From assembly GCF_000021925.1 (NCBI RefSeq), contig NC_011830.1, positions 1,388,501-1,452,500 on the forward strand: a DNA stretch of 64,000 nucleotides. The letters run 5' to 3'. A program made the translations under genes and the position numbers. Under the pieces are notes generated by a model. It saw only the letters and a program-made list of their open reading frames with translations, did not search any database and was not told the origin of the DNA. Of this stretch, positions 17,023-25,947 are shown piece after piece. The stretch's first letter is position 1, and each line of letters opens with the position of its first letter. Source of the stretch: Desulfitobacterium hafniense DCB-2 (GTDB taxonomy: Bacteria > Bacillota > Desulfitobacteriia > Desulfitobacteriales > Desulfitobacteriaceae).

Positions 17023-17207
17023 GCGTAGCTTTGCGTACAAAAGCGGACGGATTTAGCGGAGGGGCGGTCGGGTGAACGAGGCTTTCTTAACATTGTGGAG
17101 CCACTGGTTCACATGCAGAAAGCAGCGGGGTTTGGCGTAACAGTTAAGAAAGCGAGTGAGCCAGCTCTGGAGCTATGGAGTACGCGTTGTGCGTGAAGCT
17201 ACGCGAC
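17023..17207. repeat. Nested inverted repeats forming the distal part of element copy 2
   Basis: GCGTAGCTTTGCGTACAA (17023-17040) is an inverted match of the GCGTTGTGCGT...CTACGCGAC module at 17184-17207. Inside lies a perfect 11-base inverted repeat, GCTTTCTTAAC (17081-17091) with GTTAAGAAAGC (17143-17153). The 17184-17207 module is also found after copy 1 (9644-9667). With 16838-17022 this fills the rest of the 665-base cbiB-cbiA gap; no credible gene is seen there. Confidence 0.65.
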
Positions 17208-17326
17208 CCGGATAGCTCTCTCATCCATTGCCGGAATTGCAATAAACGTCTGCTCTGAAAAGACTCGCAAACACAGCTCACATGCAACTAGGCGTCCCCA
17301 AAATCTTTTACAAAGAGGTGAAGACA

Positions 17327-18793
17327 ATGCCCCATTCCCTGCCTCCCCGTATTCTTATCGCCGGGACCCATAGCGGAGTTGGCAAAACGACCATTGCCAC
17401 AGGGATTATGGCTGCTCTGACTCGGAGAGGGCTGCCTGTACAACCCTATAAAGTTGGTCCCGACTACATCGATCCCAGCTATCATACTTTGGCTACAGGC
17501 CGTTCTTCCCGAAATTTAGACCGCTGGATGCTCAGGGAAGAATTAATTCCGATTTTTGCAAGAACTTCTCAGGATTGCTGGGCGGTCATCGAAGGAGTTA
17601 TGGGACTTTTCGATGGGGTATCCGGAACCAAAGGGTACGGAAGCAGTGCGGATATTGCCAAACTGCTGGATGCCCCTGTGGTCCTGATCCTGGATGCGGG
17701 TAATTTATCACGCAGTGCAGCGGCCGTGGTCCATGGTTTTTGCACCTTTGACCCTGAGGTCAAGATCGCCGGAGTCATTCTCAATCGGGTGAAATCTCCA
17801 GCTCAGGAAAGCTTGCTGCGTGAAGCCCTTAGTGAAATTCAAGTCCCCATCTTGGGAGTGCTGCCTAAAGAAGAGGGAATCCGTCTGCCCGAACGGCATC
17901 TGGGGTTGGTCCCTTCTCAGGAACAAGCTTTTCAGGAGAGTTTTTTTGATGAGCTGATCAGCGTGGTGAACCGCACCATTGACCTGGAACAGATCCAAAG
18001 GATTATGCAGCAAAGGGTTATACAGGAAGCTCCGCCGGAAAAGCAGTCTGTCGCTGAGCTAACTTGCCCTAAGGGCACCGCTTCATGGGGCGGAGAACCG
18101 ATTCTCCATGAAGGCTTAAGTGAAGAAGCAGCAGCGGGGAATCGCAATTACCATCCCCTGCGCTTGGGAGTGGCCCGGGATGAGGCCTTTTCCTTTTACT
18201 ATCAGGATGCTTTGGATTGTGCAGAGAACCTGGGATTTGTTCTGGTTCCCTTCAGCCCCCTTCATGATTCGTCTCTGCCGGCTGGATTGGATGGACTCTT
18301 TTTTGGCGGCGGATTCCCGGAGCTGCATTTAGAACGGCTCAGCCAAAACCAGAGTTTTTTGGAATCCTTACGGCAGTTCTCCCGATCAGGGAAGCCTATC
18401 TACGGGGAATGCGGGGGATATATGTATCTGGGCACCCAGGTTACGGATTTCGAAGGCAGAACCTACCCCATGGCCGGACTGATTCCCATTGCGGCGGAGA
18501 TGGCGCCAAAGCTCCAGGGCATGGGCTACCGCCAGGGAATCTTCCGCCGGGATAATTTTCTGAGTAAGGCAGGAAATATGGTCTACGGTCATGAATTTCA
18601 TTATTCAAAAGTAAACTATTTAAGTTGTGATGATGAAGCTTTTCCTGCTTTTGAACTGGTCAAAGGTGAGAGATCCTTAAGGATGGACGGCTATGCACGG
18701 GATAATATCGTGGCCTCCTATCTTCATATCAACTTTGCAGGACAACCGGAGCTTTTACAACATTGGGCGGAGCATATACGGCAAGGAGCATAG
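17327..18793 (+). CDS. cbiA: Cobyrinate a,c-diamide synthase CbiA
   Basis: A 488-residue ATP/glutamine-dependent amidase acting on the a and c carboxylates of cob(II)yrinate. P-loop GTHSGVGKTTIATG, the VGPDYIDPSYH block and FDGVSGTKGYGS lie in the synthetase domain; the glutaminase nucleophile is in YGECGGYMYLG with GHEFHYS later. The ATG at 17327 has AAAGAGGTGAAG upstream and is preferred to ATG 17282. Its position after the second hairpin element means it may depend on read-through or a promoter inside the gap. Confidence 0.93.
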   Translation: MPHSLPPRILIAGTHSGVGKTTIATGIMAALTRRGLPVQPYKVGPDYIDPSYHTLATGRSSRNLDRWMLREELIPIFARTSQDCWAVIEGVMGLFDGVSGTKGYGSSADIAKLLDAPVVLILDAGNLSRSAAAVVHGFCTFDPEVKIAGVILNRVKSPAQESLLREALSEIQVPILGVLPKEEGIRLPERHLGLVPSQEQAFQESFFDELISVVNRTIDLEQIQRIMQQRVIQEAPPEKQSVAELTCPKGTASWGGEPILHEGLSEEAAAGNRNYHPLRLGVARDEAFSFYYQDALDCAENLGFVLVPFSPLHDSSLPAGLDGLFFGGGFPELHLERLSQNQSFLESLRQFSRSGKPIYGECGGYMYLGTQVTDFEGRTYPMAGLIPIAAEMAPKLQGMGYRQGIFRRDNFLSKAGNMVYGHEFHYSKVNYLSCDDEAFPAFELVKGERSLRMDGYARDNIVASYLHINFAGQPELLQHWAEHIRQGA

Positions 18794-18795
18794 GC

Positions 18796-19356
18796 ATGAT
18801 TCGAGTGTATACAGGCAAAGGAAAAGGGAAAACCACTTCAGCACTGGGGGAGGCCCTGGTGGCACAGTCACAGGGTATTAAAGTTCTGATGGTTCAATTC
18901 CTCAAAGGAAGTACCTATATGGGTGAGCTTTATACCATGGGGCGTTTAGGTATACCCTTAATCCAATTTGGTGTAGGCTGCCGTTGGTCGGGTATGATTC
19001 GAACAGGCTTAAGGCATTGCAGTGGCTGCGGGGAGTGTTTTCGCCAGAACCGGGATCCGAATGTCGCTCTGCCCCTTGTGGCACAAGGAGTCGAGTTCCT
19101 CAGGACACAGATTGAAGAAGGAGATTGGGGTCTTATTATTCTTGATGAAGTGAGTCATGCCCTGAATAAGGGATTCCTGGAAATGGGGATATTGCAGGAA
19201 CTGATCGGACTGAAACCCGAGGGCCTGGATTGGATTTTGACCGGGCGGGATATGCCTGAGGAATTACTTCCCTTTGTGGAGCATTGGTGGGAGCTTAATC
19301 CCATTAAACATCCTTTGCAAGCGGGGATACGCAGCCGAAGGGGGATTGAATACTGA
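18796..19356 (+). CDS. cobO: Cob(I)yrinic acid a,c-diamide adenosyltransferase
   Basis: A 186-residue CobA/BtuR-type ATP:corrinoid adenosyltransferase that attaches the adenosyl ligand to cobalt. The P-loop is GKGKGKTTSALGEA, followed by VLMVQFLKG and the ATP-binding-domain sequence LIILDEVSHAL. The ATG at 18796 has AGGAG seven bases upstream; the longer frame from 18763 overlaps cbiA. A CxxC (HCSGCGECF) in the middle is consistent with family variants. The stop touches pduX (TGATG). Confidence 0.92.
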   Translation: MIRVYTGKGKGKTTSALGEALVAQSQGIKVLMVQFLKGSTYMGELYTMGRLGIPLIQFGVGCRWSGMIRTGLRHCSGCGECFRQNRDPNVALPLVAQGVEFLRTQIEEGDWGLIILDEVSHALNKGFLEMGILQELIGLKPEGLDWILTGRDMPEELLPFVEHWWELNPIKHPLQAGIRSRRGIEY

Positions 19357-20345
19357 TGAAGGGATTAGGTTGGGCAAAATGCCCCGGGACCTGTGGAGAA
19401 TGGGTTCAAGGAGCGAAAGACGGCACCCCTTTTTTAGTTGGTTGTCCCATCAACCGGTTTGTGGAGGCAAAGGCGGAAATTCTTTTCTCGGAATCCGTCG
19501 CCAGGGACAATTCCGGCCATCAGCAGGAGCTTAAGGACTGGATTTGGCAACTTCCCGAGGGTAAAGAAAAGACCCGCCAGGCCTTGGAGCGATTTGCCAG
19601 GATTCAGAATCTGCCTCCTTTGACAGGCAAGATTCATATGCAATCCCAATTGCTCATCGGCAAAGGCATGGCCAGCTCCACTGCGGATATGACGGCAGCG
19701 GTCAGCGCGGTAGCTCAGGCCTTGGCCATACCTTGGCAGTCTGAGGAACAGGCGCGTTTAGCCTTGGCCATAGAGCCTTCTGATCCGATCATGTTTCCGG
19801 GAGTTACGGAATTAGCCCATGGAGACGGCACTTATATCAAATCCCTGGGACCGAAGATTTCGGCTCAGCTGCTGATGTTGGATGGAGGGGGCTTTTTAGA
19901 CACTCTGGCCTTTAATGCCCGCAGAGATTTGCCGGGCCATTATCGCAAGTATGAACCTAAGATCAAGAACGCTCTGGCTCTTTTCTACGAAGGGATGGCG
20001 CAAAGAGATTTAGGGAAAATCGCCCAAGCCGGCACCATAAGTGCCCGTTGCAACCAGGATATTAACCCTAAACCCTTTTTTGAGGAGTTTCTCTCCTGGA
20101 CATTGGGCAAAGGAGGGCTGGGAGTTATTACAGCTCATAGCGGAACCCTGCTGGCGGGAATTTTTCCCCCGGATTTATCCACAACTGAAAAAAAGAATCT
20201 CGAGAGAGAAAGCCGTATTCAATTCCGGCCAGTTATAGTGGAGTGGGTGGAGACTTATGATGGCGGTACTGAAGGAGGGGTTATGAATGCATGGCGGAAA
20301 TCTGTTGGACGCCTCGGCACAGTATGGGAGACAGAACTTTATTGA
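19356..20345 (+). CDS. pduX: L-threonine kinase, PduX-like GHMP kinase
   Basis: A 329-residue GHMP-family kinase. It opens with AKCPGTCGEWVQG, the PduX-type N-terminus, and has the glycine-rich GHMP loop GKGMASSTADMTAAV and the C-terminal AHSGTLLAGIF. PduX makes L-threonine phosphate, the precursor decarboxylated by CobD to aminopropanol phosphate. Adjacent cobD and cbiB support that role. The substrate is inferred from family and neighbours. It overlaps the start of cobD by 59 bases. Confidence 0.85.
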   Translation: MKGLGWAKCPGTCGEWVQGAKDGTPFLVGCPINRFVEAKAEILFSESVARDNSGHQQELKDWIWQLPEGKEKTRQALERFARIQNLPPLTGKIHMQSQLLIGKGMASSTADMTAAVSAVAQALAIPWQSEEQARLALAIEPSDPIMFPGVTELAHGDGTYIKSLGPKISAQLLMLDGGGFLDTLAFNARRDLPGHYRKYEPKIKNALALFYEGMAQRDLGKIAQAGTISARCNQDINPKPFFEEFLSWTLGKGGLGVITAHSGTLLAGIFPPDLSTTEKKNLERESRIQFRPVIVEWVETYDGGTEGGVMNAWRKSVGRLGTVWETELY

Positions 20346-21423
20346 TTTGTCCGCTAATATTAATCCATTTGGCCCTCCTCAGGGAGTTTGGGAAGCCCTT
20401 CAAAAAGGAGTTGCCAATATAATCCATTACCCTGATCCGAATTATCGGCGCCTCCGGGGGAAGATGGCAGAATATTACGCTCTTAACGCTGAAGAGATAC
20501 TTCTGGGCAATGGAGCCGGTGAGTTGATTTTTCTGATTCTCCATGGTCTCCGGCCCCGCAAAGTGCTGATACCCCAGCCGGCCTTTAGTGAATATGAACG
20601 GGCGGCCCTGGCCTGCGGCGCAGAGGTAAATAAGCTTATCCTTGGCGTAAAAGGGTGGGGGGAGCTTTCTTTTCAGAACGAAGAAAGTCATAGAGAATGG
20701 GAGCAAGCCCTCGCGGAAAATGAGCTGGTGTTTATCAATTCTCCTCATAATCCTACCGGCAGTGCCCTGTCGAAGCAGCAGTTTGAAGTGATTCTCAACC
20801 TGGCCTTAAAACATCAGACTTGGGTCGTTTTAGACGAATCTTTTGTTGACTTTCTGGAGGATGAGAGCCGCTGGTCAGGCAAAGGGTATTTACGAAGGTA
20901 TCCCAATCTGTTGGTGTTATATTCTTTAACCAAATTCTATGCTATTCCGGGGCTGCGCCTGGGGGCAGTTTTTGGGGCAGCCAAACTACTTGGCCGTCTG
21001 CAGGATCAACGGGACCCTTGGGCTGTTAACAGTTTGGCGGAAGAAGCCGGGCTGGCTGCTTTGGCTGATGCAGAGTATGGGAAGCGGGTAAGGCGGCTCT
21101 TGCAGGAAAGCAAAGAGTCATTTTACCGGAGTTTTGCTGAAGGGCGCAAGGGAAAGAAGTATTGGGGCTTGCGTCTATATTCCAGTAAGGTTAATTTTGC
21201 CCTGATTCAAGTCCTAGAAGCGGAAGATTCAGGTACCGATCGGGACGATGCCGGCAAAGGGAAAAAAAACCTTATTCAGGAGTTGGGGAAACAGGGAATT
21301 CTGGTCAGGGATTGCGGAAACTTTGCGGGGCTGGAGGGAAACTATATAAGGGTGGCCATCAAAGATCAGGAAAGTATGAACTCATTATTAGCAGGTTTTA
21401 AGATGCTGGATAACTTATGTTAA
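20287..21423 (+). CDS. cobD: L-threonine-O-3-phosphate decarboxylase CobD
   Basis: A 378-residue PLP enzyme of the aspartate aminotransferase fold that produces (R)-1-amino-2-propanol phosphate for the CbiB step. It begins MHGGNLLDASAQYG, has DLSANINPFGPP, HYPDPNYRRLR, NSPHNPTGS and the PLP-lysine region SLTKFYAIPGLRLG. CobD and histidinol-phosphate aminotransferase are close relatives; the operon decides for CobD. It is the last gene of the cobalamin run and is followed by a terminator at 21506. Confidence 0.9.
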   Translation: MHGGNLLDASAQYGRQNFIDLSANINPFGPPQGVWEALQKGVANIIHYPDPNYRRLRGKMAEYYALNAEEILLGNGAGELIFLILHGLRPRKVLIPQPAFSEYERAALACGAEVNKLILGVKGWGELSFQNEESHREWEQALAENELVFINSPHNPTGSALSKQQFEVILNLALKHQTWVVLDESFVDFLEDESRWSGKGYLRRYPNLLVLYSLTKFYAIPGLRLGAVFGAAKLLGRLQDQRDPWAVNSLAEEAGLAALADAEYGKRVRRLLQESKESFYRSFAEGRKGKKYWGLRLYSSKVNFALIQVLEAEDSGTDRDDAGKGKKNLIQELGKQGILVRDCGNFAGLEGNYIRVAIKDQESMNSLLAGFKMLDNLC

Positions 21424-21505
21424 TTATGATATTATAAAGAGGATTGAAAAGATTTCCAAGTGGATCTGTACAGGGCAACTACTGAAACATAGTGTAATTG
21501 AGGCA

Positions 21506-21541
21506 GGCTGATGTGGGGGAGCTTAAAGCATCAGCCTTTTT
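21506..21541 (+). terminator. Terminator after the cobalamin run
   Basis: GGCTGATG (21506-21513) pairs with CATCAGCC (21529-21536) across a 15-base loop, followed by six Ts. It separates cobD from cydA. Confidence 0.88.
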
Positions 21542-21595
21542 TAATCCATAAAACGTCTTCCCTTATTTTCATAACTAAAAAATTCACATAAACTC

Positions 21596-21624
21596 TGGAC
21601 GTATTGATTTTTTAGATTTATAAT
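21596..21624 (+). promoter_or_regulatory. Sigma-A type promoter candidate for cydAB
   Basis: TGGACG (21596-21601), a 17-base spacer and a perfect TATAAT (21619-21624) lie about 60 bases before the cydA start and after the cobD terminator. No clear Rex-type operator was recognised. Confidence 0.5.
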
Positions 21625-21686
21625 AAATATAAATAGATTTTCGTACATAGTATATGATAATTAAGAAAGGTAAGGGGGAAATAAAG

Positions 21687-23075
21687 TTGACCGAACTAAT
21701 CTTATCCAGGTTGCAGTTTGCGGTGACAACATCCTATCATTTTTTATTTGTGCCGCTGACTCTGGGGCTGTCCGTCCTCGTTGCCCTCATGGAAACTTGG
21801 TACGTCAGGACGGGGGATGAAACCTATAAGAAAATGGCCAAGTTCTGGGGTAAGCTCTTTCTCATTAACTTCGCCATGGGTGTCGTGACAGGGTTAGTCC
21901 AGGAATTCCAATTTGGGATGAATTGGTCTGAGTATTCCCGGTTCATGGGGGATATCTTTGGCGCACCCTTGGCGATTGAAGCACTTTTAGCATTTTTTAT
22001 CGAATCGACGTTTTTAGGGGTTTGGATTTTTGGGTGGGATAAATTATCCAAGAAAGTCCACTGTATGAGCATCTGGCTGGTAGCTATTGCCAGCAATCTA
22101 TCGGCTTTATGGATTTTAATCGCCAATTCTTTTATGCAGGAACCTGTGGGTTATGTCCTGCGCAATGGCCGTGCAGAAATGGTGGATTTTTTGGCGGTAG
22201 TGACCAATCAGCACGTTTTCTATCAATTCCCGCACACTGTGCTGAGCGGATTTACCACGGGGGCCTTCTTTGTCTTAGGGATCAGCGCTTATCATCTCGC
22301 CAAGAAAAAACATGTGGATGTTTTCATGCGGTCGGCAAAATTTGCTTTGATTTTCGGCATCATCAGTATTTTTGGTGTCCTGGGCATCGGCCATGCTCAA
22401 GGCATGCATTTGGTTGAATCCCAACCTATGAAGATGGCTGCCGCTGAGGCCCATTGGGAAACGGAGAGCCCTGCCGGATTCAATGTGTTTGCTATTGTCG
22501 ATAAAGAAAACAATACCAACAGTTTTGAGATTAAAGTTCCTGGTGTATTGAGTTTTATGTCTTATGGAACCTTTGACGCTGAGGTCAAGGGAATGAATGA
22601 ATTACAAGCAGAAGCTGTCCAAAAGTATGGCGAGGGAAATTATATTCCCCCGGTCACCTCCTTGTTCTGGTCTTTCCGGATTATGGTGGGGGTCGGCAGT
22701 TTATTGGTCCTGATCGCCTTGCTGGGGGCTTTCCTCTATAAGACGAAGCGTTTCGAAAATACGATGTGGTTCTTAAAGCTTCTTCCCTGGATGATTCCAT
22801 TGCCCTATATAGCCAACTTGACGGGGTGGTTCCTGGCAGAACAAGGCCGTCAGCCCTGGATTGTTTATGGTCTGCAGAAGACGGCGGATGGACTTTCCAC
22901 TTCTGTACCCGCTGCGTATATCTGGACCAGCCTGATTGGCTTTACTCTGCTTTATGGTATTTTAGCCATTGTTGATGTGTACCTTATTCTGAAGTTCGTC
23001 AAGCGAGGGCCTGTTGAGGCTGAGGATGAAGATTCCTCAACTGATGTAGCGAAGGGGGCATCATTATGGACTTAA
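21687..23075 (+). CDS. cydA: Cytochrome bd ubiquinol/menaquinol oxidase subunit I
   Basis: A 462-residue membrane subunit carrying hemes b558, b595 and d; it reduces O2 to water with quinol. Recognisable blocks are RLQFAVTTSYHFLFVPLTLG (N-terminal heme ligand His), KLFLINFAMGVVTGLVQEFQ, GMNWSEYSRFMGDIFGAPLA and GWFLAEQGRQPWIVYG. The Q loop is short. TTG at 21687, with AAGGGGGAAA upstream, is preferred over ATG 21654, which precedes that ribosome site. In an anaerobe it probably gives oxygen protection. The stop overlaps cydB by ten bases. Confidence 0.94.
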   Translation: MTELILSRLQFAVTTSYHFLFVPLTLGLSVLVALMETWYVRTGDETYKKMAKFWGKLFLINFAMGVVTGLVQEFQFGMNWSEYSRFMGDIFGAPLAIEALLAFFIESTFLGVWIFGWDKLSKKVHCMSIWLVAIASNLSALWILIANSFMQEPVGYVLRNGRAEMVDFLAVVTNQHVFYQFPHTVLSGFTTGAFFVLGISAYHLAKKKHVDVFMRSAKFALIFGIISIFGVLGIGHAQGMHLVESQPMKMAAAEAHWETESPAGFNVFAIVDKENNTNSFEIKVPGVLSFMSYGTFDAEVKGMNELQAEAVQKYGEGNYIPPVTSLFWSFRIMVGVGSLLVLIALLGAFLYKTKRFENTMWFLKLLPWMIPLPYIANLTGWFLAEQGRQPWIVYGLQKTADGLSTSVPAAYIWTSLIGFTLLYGILAIVDVYLILKFVKRGPVEAEDEDSSTDVAKGASLWT

Positions 23076-24070
23076 ATATTCTGTGGTTTATCCTGATTTC
23101 CGTACTCTTCATCGGTTTCTTTTTCTTAGAAGGCTTTGACTATGGGGTAGGGATTCTTCTCCCTTTCATGGGCAAAAACGATACCGAGCGCCGTATTGTG
23201 ATCAATACCATCGGGCCGGTTTGGGATGGCAATGAAGTATGGCTGATTACCGCGGGTGGTGCTATCTTTGCTGCGTTTCCCAACTGGTATGCCACTCTTT
23301 TCAGCGGTTTCTATTTAGCCCTGTTCTTTATTCTGGTGGCTTTGATCCTTCGCGGCGTAGCTTTTGAATTCCGCAGCAGTGATCGCTCTCCGCGCTGGCG
23401 CTCTGCTTGGGATGGAGGAATTTTCGTCGGCAGCTTGCTTAGTGCCATTCTCTGGGGTGTGGCAGTTACCAATATCTTACGGGGTGTGCCTATCAATGGG
23501 GAGATGCAGTATGTAGGGACCTTTTTTGACCTCTTATCACCCTACACACTCCTTGGCGGAGTCACCACTCTCCTTTTATTCACCGTACATGGCGCCCTCT
23601 ATCTGACCTTAAAGACGGAAGGTGAAATGGTTCGGAGGGCTTGGGGCATAGCTAAAGCAGTAAGCGTTGCAGCTCTTGTCGTCCTTGTCCTTCTCGCGGC
23701 TATGACCTATTTACAAACTGATCTTTTCCTAAGCACTCCGGCCACCCTGGGAATTCTGGTGTGTGCCCTGGCCATGATTCTGACCGTGCTGTTTACTTAT
23801 AAGAAAGCCGCTGGCAAGGCATTTATAGCCAGCAGCCTGACTATTGCATCTTTAGTGCTCTCCGTGTTCTTGGGACTTTTCCCACGGGTCATGGTGTCCA
23901 GCCTGAATCCTGAATGGAGCCTGAATATCTACAATGCTTCATCCAGCCCCTACACCTTAAAGATCATGACCATAGTCGCTTTGACTTTGGTGCCGATTGT
24001 TCTGGCTTATCAGATCTGGACCTACTGGGTATTCCGCAAACGTGTCACAGCGAAGGATGTTCATTATTAA
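23066..24070 (+). CDS. cydB: Cytochrome bd oxidase subunit II
   Basis: A 334-residue polytopic membrane subunit. The N-terminus (FFFLEGFDYGVGILLPF), NTIGPVWDGNEVWLITAGGA and FPNWYATLFSGFYLALF are standard CydB sequence. It overlaps cydA and is followed by a terminator at 24147 before cydD. Confidence 0.94.
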   Translation: MDLNILWFILISVLFIGFFFLEGFDYGVGILLPFMGKNDTERRIVINTIGPVWDGNEVWLITAGGAIFAAFPNWYATLFSGFYLALFFILVALILRGVAFEFRSSDRSPRWRSAWDGGIFVGSLLSAILWGVAVTNILRGVPINGEMQYVGTFFDLLSPYTLLGGVTTLLLFTVHGALYLTLKTEGEMVRRAWGIAKAVSVAALVVLVLLAAMTYLQTDLFLSTPATLGILVCALAMILTVLFTYKKAAGKAFIASSLTIASLVLSVFLGLFPRVMVSSLNPEWSLNIYNASSSPYTLKIMTIVALTLVPIVLAYQIWTYWVFRKRVTAKDVHY

Positions 24071-24146
24071 GCAGGAAATCAATTATAATTGCTGAAAAGT
24101 TATCCATCATGTAAACTAGGGATAAGATATTTAATTTTAGGGGGAT

Positions 24147-24172
24147 GGGGCAAGGGATTCTTGCCCCTTTTT
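24147..24172 (+). terminator. Terminator between cydB and cydD
   Basis: GGGGCAAG (24147-24154) pairs with CTTGCCCC (24160-24167), followed by five Ts. It ends only six bases before the cydD ATG, leaving no room for a ribosome site outside the hairpin. Confidence 0.85.
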
Positions 24173-24177
24173 AAATT

Positions 24178-25947
24178 ATGCTCGATAAGCGTTTGATGCG
24201 GGAAGGCAAACATGTTAAAAGATACCTTTTAGGGACCATAGCCCTTGGCCTGGGAATAGCTTTGCTGGCGATTATTCAGGCCTGGCTCCTCTCCCAGGTG
24301 ATTGCCCAAGTTTTTCTGGAAGACGCACCTTTTGGCCAAGTGCAAGGATATCTTCTGGCCATTTTGGGTGTCATCGGTGTACGGGGGATTTTCCAGTATT
24401 GCAGTGAAGTAACTGCCCGTGAGGCGGCCATCCGGGTAAAGGAAAGGGTAAGGGTGCGGTTTCTGCACAAGATCCTGGCGCTGGGGCCTGTGTATGCCCG
24501 GGGGGAGCGGGGAGGGGAACTGCTCAACACAGCGGTAGAGGGAATTGAAGCCTTGGATGATTATTTTGCCCGCTATGTTCCCCAACTCATTTTAGCTGTT
24601 TTAGTACCGATGCTTACGTTAGCTTTTGTCCTGCCTAAGGATTTTCAATCTGCCCTTGTCTTAATCATAACCGGCCCCCTCATTCCTTTCTTCATGATCT
24701 TGATTGGCAAACTTGCTGAGAAAAAGTCTTTACGGCAATGGCAAAGCTTAAGCCGTATGAGCGCTCATTTTCTTGATATGCTTCAAGGCTTAACCACCCT
24801 GAAGCTGTTCGGGCGGAGTAAAGACCAAGCCACAGTGATCAGCCGGGTCAGCGAGGCCTTTCGGAAGAGTACCATGAGCGTCATGAAAGTAGCTTTTTTA
24901 TCGGCTTTTGTCCTGGAGTTTATGGGGATGATCAGCACCGCAATCATTGCCGTAACCTTGGGCCTTCGTTTGATTAATGGCACGGTTCCCTATGCTGAGG
25001 CGCTTTTCATTCTGATCTTAGCTCCGGAGTTTTATTTGCCCTTAAGGACTCTTGGTTTGTCTTTTCATGCACGACTCTCCGGGAGCAATGCTGCTCAGCG
25101 CATTTTCGAAGTCCTTGAGCTAGAGAACCAGCTGGAATCTGAGTTGAATGGGGTGGAATTGGGCGGAGGGGCGGAGGAGCCCGGTCATTTGTTCAGGGGA
25201 GAGCAAGGCGCGCCTTGGCTTACATTTAAACAGGTGGACCTATGCTATGAGCAAGAGGGAGAAAGAGTTTTAAAGGATATTAACTTTACCCTCCGCCTTG
25301 GTGAACGGGTGGCTTTGATTGGACCCAGTGGCGCGGGAAAAAGCTCCCTTCTGCAGATTCTGCTTAGGTTTGTAGAACCGACACAAGGAAAGGTGCTGAT
25401 TAACGATACGGTATTAAACAGGATCCCGGCGGCAGCTTGGCGGGAGATGATTTCTTACGTTCCCCAGAAACCTTATCTCTTTGCCGGGTCGATTATGGAG
25501 AATATTCGCTTCGGCAACCCCGGGGCAGCTTGGGCAGACGTGGTAAGGGCTGCTCAACTGGCCATGGCCCATGAGTTTATCAGCGAACTTCCCCAAGGCT
25601 ATGATACCCTTGTGGGTGAGGGAGGAGCCCGTTTAAGCGGGGGGCAGGCGCAGCGCATAGCCATCAGCCGGGCCTTTCTTAAGGATGCGCCGCTGCTGTT
25701 GCTGGACGAAGTGACCAGCGGCTTGGATAACGAAAATGAAAAGGATTTGCTGATAGCCTTGGAGGGCCTTTGTCAGGACAGGACCGTAATCTTTACCACC
25801 CATCGCATGAGGACGACGATTGAGGCGGATCGGATCCTGGTACTTGATAAGGGGAGGATTATTGAGGAGGGCTCTCCACAGACCTTACTCAATAATCAAG
25901 GGCTCTACACCCATTTCGTAAGCACCTATGGGAGGGAAGAGGAATGA
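24178..25947 (+). CDS. cydD: ABC transporter CydD, cytochrome bd assembly
   Basis: A 589-residue fused membrane/ATPase half of the CydDC exporter of cysteine and glutathione (a heme-responsive transporter) needed for bd oxidase assembly. Six membrane helices occupy about residues 15-310. The ATPase has Walker A GPSGAGKSSLLQ, signature LSGGQAQRIAISRAF, Walker B LLLLDEVTSGLD and switch His in FTTHRM. The start is uncertain: the ATG at 24178 has no ribosome site and follows a terminator directly; ATG 24196 is an in-frame alternative, equally weak. The stop overlaps cydC (ATGA). Confidence 0.9.
   Translation: MLDKRLMREGKHVKRYLLGTIALGLGIALLAIIQAWLLSQVIAQVFLEDAPFGQVQGYLLAILGVIGVRGIFQYCSEVTAREAAIRVKERVRVRFLHKILALGPVYARGERGGELLNTAVEGIEALDDYFARYVPQLILAVLVPMLTLAFVLPKDFQSALVLIITGPLIPFFMILIGKLAEKKSLRQWQSLSRMSAHFLDMLQGLTTLKLFGRSKDQATVISRVSEAFRKSTMSVMKVAFLSAFVLEFMGMISTAIIAVTLGLRLINGTVPYAEALFILILAPEFYLPLRTLGLSFHARLSGSNAAQRIFEVLELENQLESELNGVELGGGAEEPGHLFRGEQGAPWLTFKQVDLCYEQEGERVLKDINFTLRLGERVALIGPSGAGKSSLLQILLRFVEPTQGKVLINDTVLNRIPAAAWREMISYVPQKPYLFAGSIMENIRFGNPGAAWADVVRAAQLAMAHEFISELPQGYDTLVGEGGARLSGGQAQRIAISRAFLKDAPLLLLDEVTSGLDNENEKDLLIALEGLCQDRTVIFTTHRMRTTIEADRILVLDKGRIIEEGSPQTLLNNQGLYTHFVSTYGREEE

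Noticed and set aside
21448..21541. Possible riboswitch between cobD and cydA (contains CAGGGCAA, reminiscent of c-di-GMP aptamers)
   Set aside because: The remaining conserved parts of the c-di-GMP aptamer are missing and the position fits a simple cobD terminator.
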